Assembly (NCBI GenBank): GCA_902728285.1
Contig: CACVBU010000713.1
Coordinates: 62,001 to 126,000, forward strand
Direction of reading: 5' to 3'
DNA from: Clytia hemisphaerica
Taxonomy: Eukaryota > Cnidaria > Hydrozoa > Leptothecata > Clytiidae
DNA length: 64,000 nucleotides
Made by a program: the position numbers and the translations under genes
Notes under the pieces: model-generated
What the model was told of the DNA's origin: nothing
Databases searched by the model: none
What the model saw: the letters and a program-made list of their open reading frames with translations, nothing else
Shown here: positions 49,652 through 61,019 of the stretch, in pieces
Position numbering within the stretch: the first letter of the stretch is position 1
How the letters are laid out: every line of letters begins with the position of its first letter

Positions 49652-52600
49652 ATGAATATAAATCACTCCAAAAATCGTAAAAGAAGGTTGCGCTTAACCA
49701 ATGGTCCGGAAGACAAATCTCTAGTCTCCGCAACAAAGAAGCGCAAGTTCTTCAAAGCACCTTTGCGTGTTGGCGGCGTACGAATCAGTGAAAGAAAAGC
49801 CACCGTTCAACAACACATCAACCGCCGCAAGAAACTTTTTCTTGCAAGACGACGTTATAAGTTGTTTTGCAAGAGATCACAGAAACGTGGTCTTTACACC
49901 ACACGAACCATCAAACGTGGATTGCAACTGATGCAAATGATGCTTCGAGATATTTCTCGTCCACAGAAAGCATCTGGCAAAGCAGTAATCCATTACGACT
50001 TCCACGCTGAACAGGAAAAGGTTTGTTTGGCTATAATTAGTTTCCGATTCATTAAAGTATGGGGCTTTCGAACATAGATATAGTTTTAACTTAAGAAAGT
50101 TCACAGTGGCAGTTTGTAGGACTCACACGGCTCCGGCGTAGTTTATGATTTTGAAAGGTTTAAACCGTCATTTAACTTGGGCTTTATTTCCCGCTACATT
50201 TGTAGCACCAAATTGGGGTCTTTGAAAAACAAGACGACTTCATAGATACCCTGTTTTTTTTTTATGAAAAATATTAATCCATTAAAAAAAAGATTCCTTA
50301 AAAAATGCGACTAAAGAATTCCAATCTATAAAGCGTAAACAAAATCTTTCAATTCAGAGAACTACCAATATACACTTGAGAAAAATAATTTTAAATTTTT
50401 TTGAAAATGAAGAAGAAACTGCCAGAAACCTCATTTTGTGCTTTGAAGGAACTTGTGATAAAAACTTTTATTCAACTTCTTTCTATAAACAGTAGAATTT
50501 ATCTAAAACTGAGAAAAATGGCTAGTCAGAAAAATCTGTTGTATACTACTTTCTGATATGAATGATGGCCCACCACCATCAAAATCATTTGACTTTTCCA
50601 GAAAAAAATTGAATATGGGGGGGTGAAGGATATAACATTTTTTGGAAATTTACCCCCCCCCCTGGACATTGTGACTTTTGATCCCCCGGACAGCAGGTCT
50701 AACCCCCCCCCCCGCCCCGGACAAGCATCAGTTGACCCTATCGAGAGCAAGTTTACCCCCCCCCCCCCCTCAAAACAAGGCAAATCTTGTAGATTTTTCA
50801 CTACCCCCCCCCAGGCACTATATCCTCCACCCCCATGTACAGACATTTTCTGGAAGAGCCCATTAAAGGCAAAAGGCAGTTGAGTAGTTGAGCTCCAGCT
50901 TCTGGACTAAAAAATGGCAGGGTAAAAACTAGCCAACTTTAAGCTTTAATGAAATAATACTCCTTGAGATTAAACTTTGACTCCATTATAACTGCTTTAA
51001 ATGGCATCCCATTAAACAAACCCTCCATTGGGTTTTGCCGTTTATCCCGTGAAAAAAATATAGGGGAAAGATTTCAGAAAAGTAACAAGATTCTTAGTGC
51101 AGAAATGGGAACCTTATACAAACAACAGTACCATGATTCAAAATGAAAATCCTAATTAGCAAAAGGTGTATCAAGATCGGTGAAGTTTGATTGAAGCTTG
51201 ATTAGTTTGATTTATTACCTTGTTTCCATTCTTTTTACCTTCCGACGGCTTATTTAGCACACGCCCACGCTAAAGCTTAAAGAGCGAACCAATATCTTAT
51301 CCCATCAGGGAGAAAAAGCTGAAACTTTTACTAAATTAACTCATCGAACACCAATCAAACTTCATCGGATAAAAAACTGTTATCATTAACGAGGGACCGC
51401 TGTACATTTTGCAGTGGTGTACGGTGGGGCTGAATCTAAAATATACTTTGTACGGCGGTGAAAATAGGTTAATAGACCTTTTTTCAAAGAGGACGTCCTG
51501 TTGAATAATTATGTAGTCCAGCCATAAAAACAATGATAGAGCCATGCATAATTACTGTATCATGCATATTGTAATAATTATGGATGGTTTTATCATTGTT
51601 TTTCTGCTGCACTACATAATTATTCAACAGGGTGGCCTCTTTGAAAAAAGGTCTATTTGAAATCTGCTATACACCCCACCGTACCCACCGTAAATCACAG
51701 TACAATGACAATGTAGTTTCGATAATACAAAAATGATTGCTGGGGGCGGACGACACAGGATTTCAGAGGGCAAAAGTTTTCACAAAAATTCGAAATTTCC
51801 AAGGTGAGAGAAGAAAATGTATGAATTTCCAAGGCAATCAAATTAAAAAAGGCAAAAAAGAGTGGAAGTTCCAATGGATTTTGCAAAAGTACATAGATTT
51901 TTATCGGAATTTCCGACCACCACTGGAAAAGAAAAATTATTTCCAAGGCTAGAAAAAATTAAAAAATGCACGTCGTCTGAACGGGGGGTAACAAAAATTT
52001 TCTGGAATGGCCCATTTCTTAAAAATACTTGCTAAAAGTAAAACTGACTGTTTGTCACAACTGGTTTCACTATATTAACATATAACTATCTGGTGAAAAA
52101 GGAAAAAAAAATCATACCTGTGCTGTTTGTAGTTTTGGTGAAGAAGAGAAGAGAGGGTATAATAATGTTGTTGCTGTAGAAAATTAACTCTTTTTGTACT
52201 ACTTACCGAGCATGATCAATTGATTTATTGGTGCATTCACTAACTACACAAACATACACAAACATACTGTGAATATTAAACCTCTTTAAAAACTCTACAA
52301 AAGACCAGAAAACATGATAAAAATTTATACAGCAGCAGCAAGTTTCAAAAACATGTGCAATCAAGCAGCCATTAAAAAGTTCTCACGATAAATGTTTACA
52401 AAGGCTTGGTTACACTTCTTGCACTAGCATATTTTATTTATTAAGAAAAGCCCTGTTTTTTATCACTTTTTATCTTTGTGAGTGAGTCCACTTTTAGAAT
52501 ATTGGCCGTAGTACGCCCGCAGTCAAACGCCCACGCCATAATTTGCGCCCCAAAAATTTTCTCGATACATACATACATACATAGAAAGACTATCGTAATA

Positions 52601-55253
52601 CTTTCGCTATGAGAAATTAATAAGTATTTAGATTTTGAAATTCATCTCCGGTGTTTTTGCCTATCGTCCGACAAAAAAGACTGGTCATATTCAGGTTTGA
52701 TTCGATGAAAGAATTGTGAGATTTCTATTTTTTTATAGTTTGCCAAATTGCAACAACAAAATCAAGCTATTGATAATATTGGACAGCCAATGGCAAGCAA
52801 AAACTCCAGTGAACAGCCAATGGCAAGCGAGAACTCCAGTGAACAGCCAATGGCAAGCGAGAACTCCAGTAAACAACCAATGGCAAGCGAGAACTCCAGT
52901 GAACAGCCAATGGCAAGCAAAAACTTCAGTGAACAGCCAATGGAAAGCAAAAACTCCAGTGAACAGCCAATGGAAAGCGAGAACTCCAGTGAACAGCCAA
53001 TGGAAAGCGAGGACTTGAGTGAACAGCCAATGGTAAGCGAGGACTTGAGTGAACAGTCAATGAGATGCGAAACCTATGGTAAACAACCAATTAGAAGCGA
53101 GAGCTATGGTAAACAACAAGTAAAAAACGAGTGTGAAGAAGAACCAATGGATATCGACCACCATGAACATAATGAGGTATGTGGCTCATTAGATTTTATC
53201 ATGTTAAAGTCGTAGACGATCATCGTCTGACAACAATCTCTACACTTTTCATTATACGCAATCTTAGACACCAGATAAGCATACAAGTATTCCACAGTTC
53301 GGGTTAATGGTTGACAGGAGGTAGTTGTAACAAGCTCAGCATACGCACTGCCAACAGCTATATAGTTATAGTTTTAACAACAGTTCCCCTAAGTTATCTA
53401 CAACTATTACAGGTTCCTTAATCATCAAAATTTCAATCTGTATCTTTGTACGCCAAATTCTTCTAAAAATCTCTAGGTTCATTGTACTTTGTCGTGAGTG
53501 ACCAAGTACATTGTATTCATCGTCTTTCCCTAAAACACTGTAATATCTCTGAGCAAATAATGACGAATACTTCCTTTCTCTTCTTTAGGTCGAGCCTATG
53601 GAAGTTGACGAGGAGGAAATGTCTGCAGAACAATTCCATTCTTTGTACCAAAGATATCTTCAACTCCAACAAGAACGTGCTAAGGTGGAAAACAATCCAT
53701 TTATAACAGCGGAAAAAAAGAGAGTAATGATTGAGCGTATTCAACACGAATACAACATTGTAATGAATGGAAACCCATTCCCTCCACCGAACAATCAATT
53801 CGACTCGCCACCAAACAACCCATTCAACTCGCCACCAAACAAACCATTCAACTCGCCACCAAACAACCAATTCAACTCGCCACCGAACAACCAATTCAAA
53901 TCGCCACCAAATAACCCATTCAACTCGCCACCAAACAACCAATTCAACTCGCCACCAAACAACCAATTCAACTCGCCACCGAACAACCAATTCAACTCGC
54001 CACCAAACAACCAATTCAACTCGCCACCGAACAACCAATTCAAATCGCCACCAAATAACCCATTCAAATCGCCACCAAATAACCCATTCAACTCGCCACC
54101 AAACAACCAATTCAACTCGCCACCAAACAACCAATTCAACTCGCCACCGAACAACCCATTCAACTCGCCACCGCAAGACACATTCCGCTCGCCGCCGCAA
54201 GACATCCAAAAGACATCAAATGTCCCTTCTCTGTTCACGGCTTCAGATAACGGTCCACAAACTTTCCAACAAGCAGTGGACTACTTCAATCGAAGTGAAG
54301 ATAATATTCCATTCGCATCTAAGGAACGATGGGATCGATTCGAATCCTTCGGGAGCCGATTCATGATCGATTCGACTTACCCCAATGATATTGAAATGGA
54401 AGATCTTTCGGAGGAGCCTGTCACTGCAGACCATATTGAACAAGATCACAGAGAAGAGATGAAATATGACAATTACATTGAAATGGAAGATCTCTCACAA
54501 GAACCTCTTCCAATCTCTTTCCCTTTCCACCAGCACGGAGAAGAAGTAAAAGCTATTGAAGAACAATTCTTCACCACAAATAATACACCTCATCAATCCT
54601 TTGCTCAAAGGATGGACTCTCCTAACTGTCAAATTATACCACAATTGCATGTCAGCCCAGTTAACCCAAATAGTGCATTTCGAAATTCCAATCTTGACAT
54701 TGTTACCGCTAGAAATGGTCACTACACTATCGATGATGGATCAAACCAAATCCGCTCATTTATCCCGTGCAAAGAGCCTGCTGCTTACCCCAACAATAAA
54801 CAAGCAGTCAAAGAAGAAAAGATCACTTCAAAAGCAGCCAAAACAAATCAAAGCTTGCAAGACAATCTCTCCGAAGAAAATATCTTAGTTCTGCAAAAGG
54901 AAATTGAGAACAAAAAGTCTCTCCTAAAATTCCTAAAGACAGAAGTTAAATCGTTGAAAAAGGAAGCTTTCCCTAATAAAGACAAAAAGAAGCTCATTGA
55001 AAATGAAATGAACGATGCGGCAAAAGATCTCTCCAAGTTGAAACGGAAGCTTCCGAAGTCTTTGAGACCCATTCGTTTGCCAAAGAACGATGGAAAGAGG
55101 AAAATGGAAAGATCGCTGGTCGGTGCAGGATTTGATGGAGACTGTGCTTCATCTTTCGAGCATCCACACATCAAAGAAAATCTTTCACCACCATCAACTC
55201 GCCGGGAAGACAACTTATTCATCAATACACATTTCACAAGACGATTCCAATAA
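49652..55253 (+). CDS. Repeat-rich basic/coiled-coil protein, three exons, function unknown
   Basis: Exons 49652-50020, 52739-53176 and 53589-55253, all joined in phase 0 with AG/GT borders, give 823 residues. I start at the ATG at 49652 (MNINHSKNRKRRLRL); the frame upstream has no other ATG. Exon 1 (123 residues) is strongly basic, with nuclear-localisation-like KNRKRRLRL and NRRKKLFLARRRYKLF. Exon 2 (146) is about ten copies of a 10-residue repeat (SEQPMASENS) and ends acidic. Exon 3 opens with a charged helical segment, then about 17 copies of an 8-residue repeat (SPPNNQFN/SPPNNPFN) containing some seven NPF motifs. It ends in a Lys/Glu-rich coiled coil (about residues 700-770) and a basic tail. 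I do not recognise the family. NPF motifs bind EH domains elsewhere, but the basic head suggests a nuclear or nucleic-acid role; neither is proven. Confidence 0.72.
50571..50870. repeat. PolyC-run element
   Basis: Several runs of 8-11 C separated by non-repetitive segments, bounded by TTTTCCAGAAAAAA and TTTTCTGGAAGAGCCCAT. The latter recurs near 51,995 (TTTTCTGGAATGGCCCAT), so it is probably an end of a dispersed element. Confidence 0.5.
51419..51684. mobile_element. 266-bp hairpin MITE (GTACGGTGGGG termini)
   Basis: Left tip GTACGGTGGGG, right tip CCCCACCGTAC. Paired blocks include AATAGACCTTTTTTCAAAGA and TTGAATAATTATGTAGT with their complements. Arms are about 110 bases. It lies in intron 1 of the repeat-rich gene. 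Confidence 0.8.
52781..53070 (+). repeat. 30-bp coding minisatellite in exon 2
   Basis: About ten units of 30 bases starting GGACAGCCAATGGCAAGC or CAGTGAACAGCCAATGG encode the 10-residue repeat. Later units drift (AACTCC to GACTTG), as expected for a locus expanding from one side. Confidence 0.92.
53177..53588. other. Intron 2 of the repeat-rich gene
   Basis: Donor GTATGT at 53177, acceptor TTCTTTAG at 53588, phase 0. No repeat recognised. Confidence 0.8.
53785..54165 (+). repeat. 24-bp coding minisatellite in exon 3
   Basis: About 16 units of 24 bases (TCGCCACCAAACAACCAATT, then CAAC) encode SPPNNQFN. Units alternate CAA/CCA at the fifth codon, giving NNQF or NNPF. All three reading frames and the antisense remain open, which produces long shadow frames. 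Confidence 0.95.
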
Positions 55254-55803
55254 TCGAAAACGACCAATCATCACCGAAAAAAAACGAAAAAAAATTCTAA
55301 ACTCCCATTTGTATTTTTCATATACTCTTGAAATATGATATACCGACAGTATACTTAAAAACACGTGTCTGATTCGTGCCCTTGGCTCGATTGTTTCGTG
55401 TGCTTACTATCTATGATCTTGATGTTGATGTCGGTGTAACAGAAAATACTTTAATCGGATTAATTTTCGCGAGATTAAATTTCGCGATTTCGCGAATTTG
55501 CCATTTTCGCGAAATTAAAACTCGCGAACACGCGTGAGATTCCTGATTCGCGAAATTAAATCCACCACAAAACTTTTAAAATTGTATTTTTGGCGGAGAA
55601 ACTAGTTCCAAGTCTCCATTTATGTCAAAAGATGTTTATTTTCAGCTGTTTTCTGGCTTATTCGCGAAATTAAATCCACGCGAAATATTTCAAAACTCTG
55701 ACTCGCGAAATTAAATCCAGAAAATTTCGCGATTTTTTTTTTATTATTATTATTATACAGATTTACAAGCTAGGCTCACGATGGGCCTCTAACCGATCTT
55801 CTT

Positions 55804-58800
55804 TCACATTCCTCTTGTAACAAATTTTTGTGGGTGGTTTTTCCATGCATCATTCAGTTTCTCTTTAAACGACTTAATCGATTGTGCGGATACAACTTCT
55901 CTTGGTAGTTTATTCCACGTTGGCACACATCTATAGTAAAACGATTTAGTTTGGGGTCCATTGAAGCCGTCATTAGCAAAGTTTGGTAAAAGCTCTTTGG
56001 AATGTCTTCGTTTAGGACGTGCACGGCTGATTAGTTTTGAAGGTATAGTATCTTTGTCGTAAAAGGAAAGATGTTTATAGACCTGCACCATATCACAAAA
56101 CTGTCTCCGAAATTCGAGGGTTGGTAATCCAAGCCTTTTTAGCCTTTCACTGTACGGGAGGTGTCGATATATTGGGATAAGTTTTGAAGCTCGTCTTTGG
56201 ACTCCCTCGAGCATGTTCACATGTTTGCGTAGTTTGGGTGACCAGACTGACTGCGCGTACTCAAGGTGCGGCCTCACAAAGGCGGAGTATAGTGTCGTTA
56301 TGGTCTTTGGAGTAAGATTATCAAACCCCCTTCTGATAATACCAAGTGTCGAATTCGCTTTGTTTACCTGTTTGGCTATATGTTCTTCAAACATCAGCTC
56401 AGCATCCACCAAAACTCCCAAGTCTTTCTCCTCGAAAACATGCTCCAGTTGATTACCAGCGAGAGAATAAGGATGTGCGTGCTTTATGTTAGCTAGTTTG
56501 CCAAGTGTTAAAACATGACATTTATCGGGATGGAACTTTAAGAGCCAATCTTTAGACCATTCATTCAATGTGTCTACATCCTTCTGAATGACAAGAGAAT
56601 CATTGATGGAATTGACCTCTTTGAATATCTTCGTGTCATCTGCAAAAAGTAATAGGTCGGAAACAACTTTGTCAGGAAGATCGTTTATATACAGCACAAA
56701 AAGTAGAGGTCCTAATACACTTCCTTGTGGTATACCGCTGATTACATCGTCTAGCTTTGAGTGAGATTGGTTCACTTTCACTAGTTGCTTTCGTCCCTTG
56801 AGAAAAGATGTTATCCAATTTTTGGTTGTTCCGGTGATTCCATATCCTTCTAACTTTTTGCAAAGTCGGCGATGGGGCACGGTATCAAACGCTTTCGCGA
56901 AATCGAAATATATGCAGTCGACGACTTTACCTTCCGACATACTTTCACAGCATTTGTCTATATACATCAGTAGTTGAGTGACAGTAGAACGTCTGCTGAT
57001 GAAGCCGTATTGCTTTTTGGATAGCAACTTTAGGTTTGTAAGGTATCTTGTGATATGCTCTCTTAAGATTGACTCCATTAGTTTACAAACTACTGATGTT
57101 AGACTCACTGGTCTATAGTTGACTGCTAGATTATGAGCACCTTTGTTTTTGTAAATAGGAGTAACGTGGGCAAGTTTCCAATCCTCAGGTAATTCTCCTT
57201 CAGTCAAGGTCTTGTTCATTATACGGGAAAGAGGTTCTGCGATCTCGTCTACAAGCTCTTTTAGCATTTTCGGGTGGATTTCATCGGGACCGAGTGATTT
57301 ATTGGTATCAAGCTCCTTAATTTTCTTAGATAGCATTTCCTTGGTTATGACGATATCGTCAATAATTTCCTCGGTCCTGCTTGGAAAATCAGGGACTTCA
57401 CCTTCTGGTTCATTAGTGAAAACACTGCAGAACTGTTTTTGGAGAATATTCGCCTTTTCATTATCTTCGTGCCGCAGGGATGATTTATCTTTTGGTGTTT
57501 CTAGAAGAGAGGAAACTCCGCTAGCAGATTTCATCTTACTTCGCACGTGTGACCAGAAAACTTTCGGATTGGACTTGGCTTTGTTGCAAATGTTTTGTTC
57601 GTAGTTTCGACGAGCTCTTGTCATCATGCGATTCACTCTGTTTCTTGTTGTTATGTAGATTTGACGGTTGCGTCTTTTTTCAATGGGGCAAACCGATCTA
57701 GCCCATTTCCTGTGTAGTCGTCGTTTTTCACTTACTTCTATCTGTAGGTCTCTTCCTATTGGTATCGATCCTTTTCTTCTCCAACTCTGACGATCAATTT
57801 CTTTCAATGGCACATAAAGATTCCTAAGCTCCAACAGCTTACTTTTGAATAAATTCCAAGTTTCCCCTATTGGCATTTGATCTATGCCTTCAAGAAACTC
57901 TCTAGACCATACACTAGCTTCTTGTTTCATGGTGGCGTAGTCTCCCAGGTTATACGCATAACGTTTTGAGTTTGATTTGCGCTCAGTGTAAGCTGTGAAG
58001 TTGAAAGCTAGAACATTATGGTCGCTTCTTCCAAGCGGGCTTAGGTACTGTAGATCACGAACTTGATTCTTTTCATCTGTAAAGATTAAATCGATGGTCG
58101 ACGGATCATCAGATCCACGGCATCTTGTCGGCTCATCGACATGTTGGTGTAAGAAAGAATCACGCACCGCATCCAGAAATTGTTCTTCCTTACTCTCCTC
58201 GTTATGGGGTGTGGTCCAATTCTCCCAATTGATTGTCGGATAGTTAAAATCACCAATGAGGATTTTATGAGAGTACTTCTTGTCCAGGGAGATGGACTTG
58301 ACAAGAGAATTCAGCTTGGCATTGTTTTCGTCAGACGATCTGGTTTTTGTTGGGCTACGATAAAGACAAGCAAACACCAACAGATCTTTATCTGCAAGAC
58401 GAACTTCGATAGTGCAAGCTTCTTCAAATTCAACTGTTGAAGACCTGACAATTAAATGCTTGATGGAGTTATGCGATAATATGATGATACCACGTCCCTT
58501 GTTAGTGTCAACATTTGTTTGATTAACGAGCGTGTACTCCCCAAATTCGTATTCGTGTAGATGTTTCAGCTGGCCTACTTTCGTTTTCACTTCACATATT
58601 GCAATCAGATGAGGTTTTTCTTTCTGTACATGGGTTTGTAATTCAATTAATTTTCCAGATGTAAATTGATCGGCGTTAGCATAGAGAATTCTTATGTCTT
58701 TTTGAACTTTAATATTGTTGGTAGATGTGATATTAGCTTGTTGTGTCCTTTGATTTTTTGGTATGTTTTTGGTTTTGCTTCTTACTTCTTTTACGGTTTT

Positions 58801-58877
58801 TTTTGTTTTTTGTTTTTCTTTTGTTGAATTTATTGTTGATTTGGGCCGTTGGTCTTTACCCTCTTGAGGCGGAAGCC
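55804..58877 (-). CDS. Retrotransposon ORF2: AP endonuclease + reverse transcriptase
   Basis: Open without stop from the slippery site (58878) to 55804, about 1,024 codons. The endonuclease begins at IRILYANADQF, followed by IAICEVKTK, ILIGDFNYPTINW and GRSDHNVLAF, which carry its catalytic Glu, Asp/Asn and His positions. The RT core contains YRPVSLTSVVCKLMES, YFDFAKAFDTVPH, GIPQGSVLGPLLFVLYINDL and LLFADDTK (catalytic FADD). A C-terminal region ends near KSFKEKLNDAWKN. No in-frame ATG precedes the endonuclease domain. The frame is -1 relative to ORF1 and opens only about ten codons before the A AAA AAC heptamer, so translation probably uses frameshifting. The absence of stops suggests a young copy. 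Confidence 0.9.
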
Positions 58878-59876
58878 GTTTTTTGATGACCCACGGACTC
58901 GCCAGACTTCATCTGTTTCACTTTGATTTCTTTCCTTGGCTTCCTGCAGAAGGTCTTTGAAGTCCTTCCTTTGAGTGGGGGTTAGATCTTCACAAATGCT
59001 GACACCTTTGTATTTGGCATTCCCTTTCAAGACATGTAGATTTCCAAATAGGCTTTCTTTTTCTTTTTCGCTCTTAAAGGTAACAAGTATTGGTCTACTC
59101 TTGTCGTCAGCTTTAGATCCGAGTCTCATCATATGTTTGGTGTTGATTTTCACACGAAGATTTTCGATAAGTTCTTTCACCCAATCCTCATCCTCCTTGT
59201 TAGGATCCTCTGTCGATTCTTTGACACCATGGATTATAATGTTATTCGATCGTCTAGATTTATCTTCTCCTCCGCTGCTTCCTCTTCATGTACTTGTTTG
59301 ACTGCAGTTTTTATGTTGTCATTTGAGGGAGCAGATGTTCCAGCAGAAGCGACTGCAGCGTACGATTTTTTGTGCTCCTCCTTAATGGTGGACAGTATTT
59401 CGGTGCGAAAGTCTTCTAACTTCTTTTCGAGCTTATTCTCGACATATTCTACAGTATGGAAGGCTGGATCATCTGATAACTTCTTCTTTAGTTGTGAAAG
59501 CTCTTCTTTTTGTGTTTTCTACGATTTCGAGTAGATGATGTTCATTTGTCTTTAGTTTCTTTATCGTATTCTCGTTTTCTTTGATTGTTTCTTTCAGTTT
59601 CGATAGCTCTGCCGCTGTTTTTAAAGAAGGTTGAGATCTAGGGATCAAGGCCAGCAAATCCTTTGACACCGACACACAGTTCTGACATACAAAGTTACAA
59701 TGTATTCTTCGGTCGTCGTTAAAAGCAGTTATCATATACGCTGGTAGCCTCGAACATAGATAGTGAACTAGTCTGTTGCATTTTGAACATGCCAGGGTGT
59801 CCTCATTCTTGTCATCTGCACATGCGTTGCCGGTACAAAGCAGGTTAGGTGTGTTTCTTTGTCGGTTGGACGTCAT
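58830..59876 (-). pseudogene. Retrotransposon ORF1, broken by two frameshifts
   Basis: Starts MTSNRQRNTP at 59876. It has a cysteine-rich PHD-like finger (CTGNACADD, CSKCNRLVHYLC, CNFVCQNC) and then a coiled coil. Near 59,515 the frame shifts +1 at an A-rich run. The new frame continues the coiled coil (KEELSQLKKKL) through AAVASAGTSAP. Near 59,235 it shifts back at GATAAATCTAGACG to the first frame, which carries RRSNNIIIHGVKES and the RNA-binding C-terminal part to the TAA at 58830-58832. The two shifts cancel, but the 280 bases between are out of frame, so ORF1 is probably inactive. Each break could also be an assembly error. Confidence 0.75.
58878..58884 (-). promoter_or_regulatory. Putative -1 ribosomal frameshift slippery site (A AAA AAC)
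   Basis: In the ORF1 frame the codons read TCA AAA AAC, giving the canonical X XXY YYZ heptamer A AAA AAC. Slipping back one base leads to CGG CTT CCG, which is the ORF2 frame. It lies 46 bases before the ORF1 stop. I see no strong stimulatory stem after it. Confidence 0.6.
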
Positions 59877-60018
59877 TTGTGATGTATCAGGATGCTGGTA
59901 GAGTGTTTGATGGTGGAATAGAGTGTATTTTTGAGCGATTTTTATAGATTTTTCAGAAAAATTCAGAAATTCGCGAAATTCGCGAAATTTAATCTCGCGA
60001 AATTTAATCCGTTTAAAG

Positions 60019-61019
60019 TAAGTACTCCCCAGTATAAAAACTCCACAGTACTTTTTTCCTAGGAAATTAGTAGGTACCACCACTAGAACATTTGTACTCC
60101 ATGTAAAAGATACCTTATTGCTGAGTAAAAGTGTACATCCTGCCTTAGAAGACCCTCTTTGTAACCTTTGTATGAAAGTTGAATGAACTTTTGTATTAGA
60201 GCTAAACTACACGGTTCCCGTCGTCGCAAACGCCGGTTTAACTTGCGCTTCAAAGGCCCTTAGGAAGATGGTATTGCTGATGCTCTCTAACTTTATTTTT
60301 AAGGGGAATTCGAATTAGTTTTCATCAACCACGGGAGTACATCTAGTAGTTGGAAGATTTTTTGTAAATACCTTTTTATACTTCAAATTGGATGAGAGAA
60401 GGTGACTTGAAATCTTCACCATGAAATTAGCTCAGTAAACAATTATTAGAGTTTTTTCAGGAAGTTTGAAGGCGATTTCAGTTTAATCGAAAACGGGAAC
60501 TTATTGAGCAGTAACAAGAGGATGAGTTGAAATTCCGGATATTTTTTCAAACGGGAACAATTTTTGGTCCACTTTTTATACGGGAATAATTGTCGAGTTG
60601 CATGCATTTGCTGTAGAAATATAATCTTTAATACACAAAAAATACAAATACATTCTACCTCTATCAATATTAGACCTTTTCATAAATTACGTCAAGAACA
60701 TCACTTGCCTCGTTTTGAAGTTATTGCCAAGGTTAGATTAACTTCCAGCGGATTTTATTAAAACCACTTCCTATTCAGAAATCATTTATTGTCTCAAGGG
60801 ATATGATCACCATGGTAATTGTATGAATACGAGGCAAGTGACGTAATTTATGAAAAGGCCTTTATCAATCATCTAAGTACAAAATTTCTCCACACTCCAC
60901 AGTAAAGCCTTTAGCCCAAAGTCTTGAATTATTTCCTCAAAAAAAATCTCCAACTGCAGCTGAGTAGGTGTTCATCACGGACTTACATACGTGCCACATA
61001 AACCAATTTAGGTCCATAA
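60019..61019. other. Intergenic sequence with one hairpin MITE
   Basis: No gene supported. The hairpin at 60673-60860 is listed separately. A degenerate CTCTCTAACT...GGGGAATTCGAATT stretch near 60,275 resembles the CAGTYGAC MITE family. Confidence 0.45.
60673..60860. mobile_element. Inverted-repeat MITE (GACCTTTTCATAAATTACGT arms)
   Basis: Left arm GACCTTTTCATAAATTACGT, then CACTTGCCTCG; right arm CGAGGCAAGTGACGTAATTT, then ATGAAAAGGCC. About 35-base arms and 115 bases between. Target duplication not clear. Confidence 0.7.

Larger units (their letters stand above)
50021..52738. other. Intron 1 of the repeat-rich gene
   Basis: A 2.7-kb intron with donor GTTTG at 50021 and acceptor TTTTTATAG at 52738. 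It contains a poly-C/poly-G region (about 50571-50870), a hairpin MITE (51419-51684) and a copy of the dispersed CCACGCTAAAGCTT block near 51,262. Confidence 0.6.
55736..59955 (-). mobile_element. CR1-like non-LTR retrotransposon, nearly full length
   Basis: On the minus strand: a short 5' UTR, ORF1 (PHD-like zinc finger, coiled coil, RNA-binding region) from ATG at 59876, ORF2 (AP endonuclease plus reverse transcriptase), a 3' UTR of about 50 bases and a tail of TAATAATAATAATAAAAAAA. PHD-type ORF1 plus APE/RT ORF2 fits the CR1 group. Candidate target duplication: AAATTTCGCGA at the 3' side and AAATTCGCGA at the 5' side, inside the CGCGAA MITE; this makes the exact ends uncertain by a few bases. 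Confidence 0.85.
55449..60018. mobile_element. CGCGAA-rich MITE split by a CR1-like retrotransposon
   Basis: The left end CTTTAATCGGATTAATTTTC and the right end (complement of CTTTAAACGGATTAAATTTC) are inverted and flanked by TA. Both continue with CGCGAGATTAAATTTCGCGA. The left part (55449-about 55735) also carries several CGCGAAATTAAATCC words. The retrotransposon sits between the two arms, so it entered an existing element. Confidence 0.78.

Noticed and set aside
49877..50104. Minus-strand frame over exon 1 of the repeat-rich gene
   Set aside because: It is antisense to a coherent basic protein with a matched donor and has no independent support.
50526..50883. Gly- or Pro-rich frames
   Set aside because: They are made by runs of C/G in an intronic repeat and do not link to the exons of the host gene.
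53517..54238. Long antisense frames (147 and 230 codons) over exon 3 of the repeat-rich gene
   Set aside because: The 24-bp repeat has a length divisible by three and stays open in antisense; the sense frame has non-repeat coding sequence on both sides.
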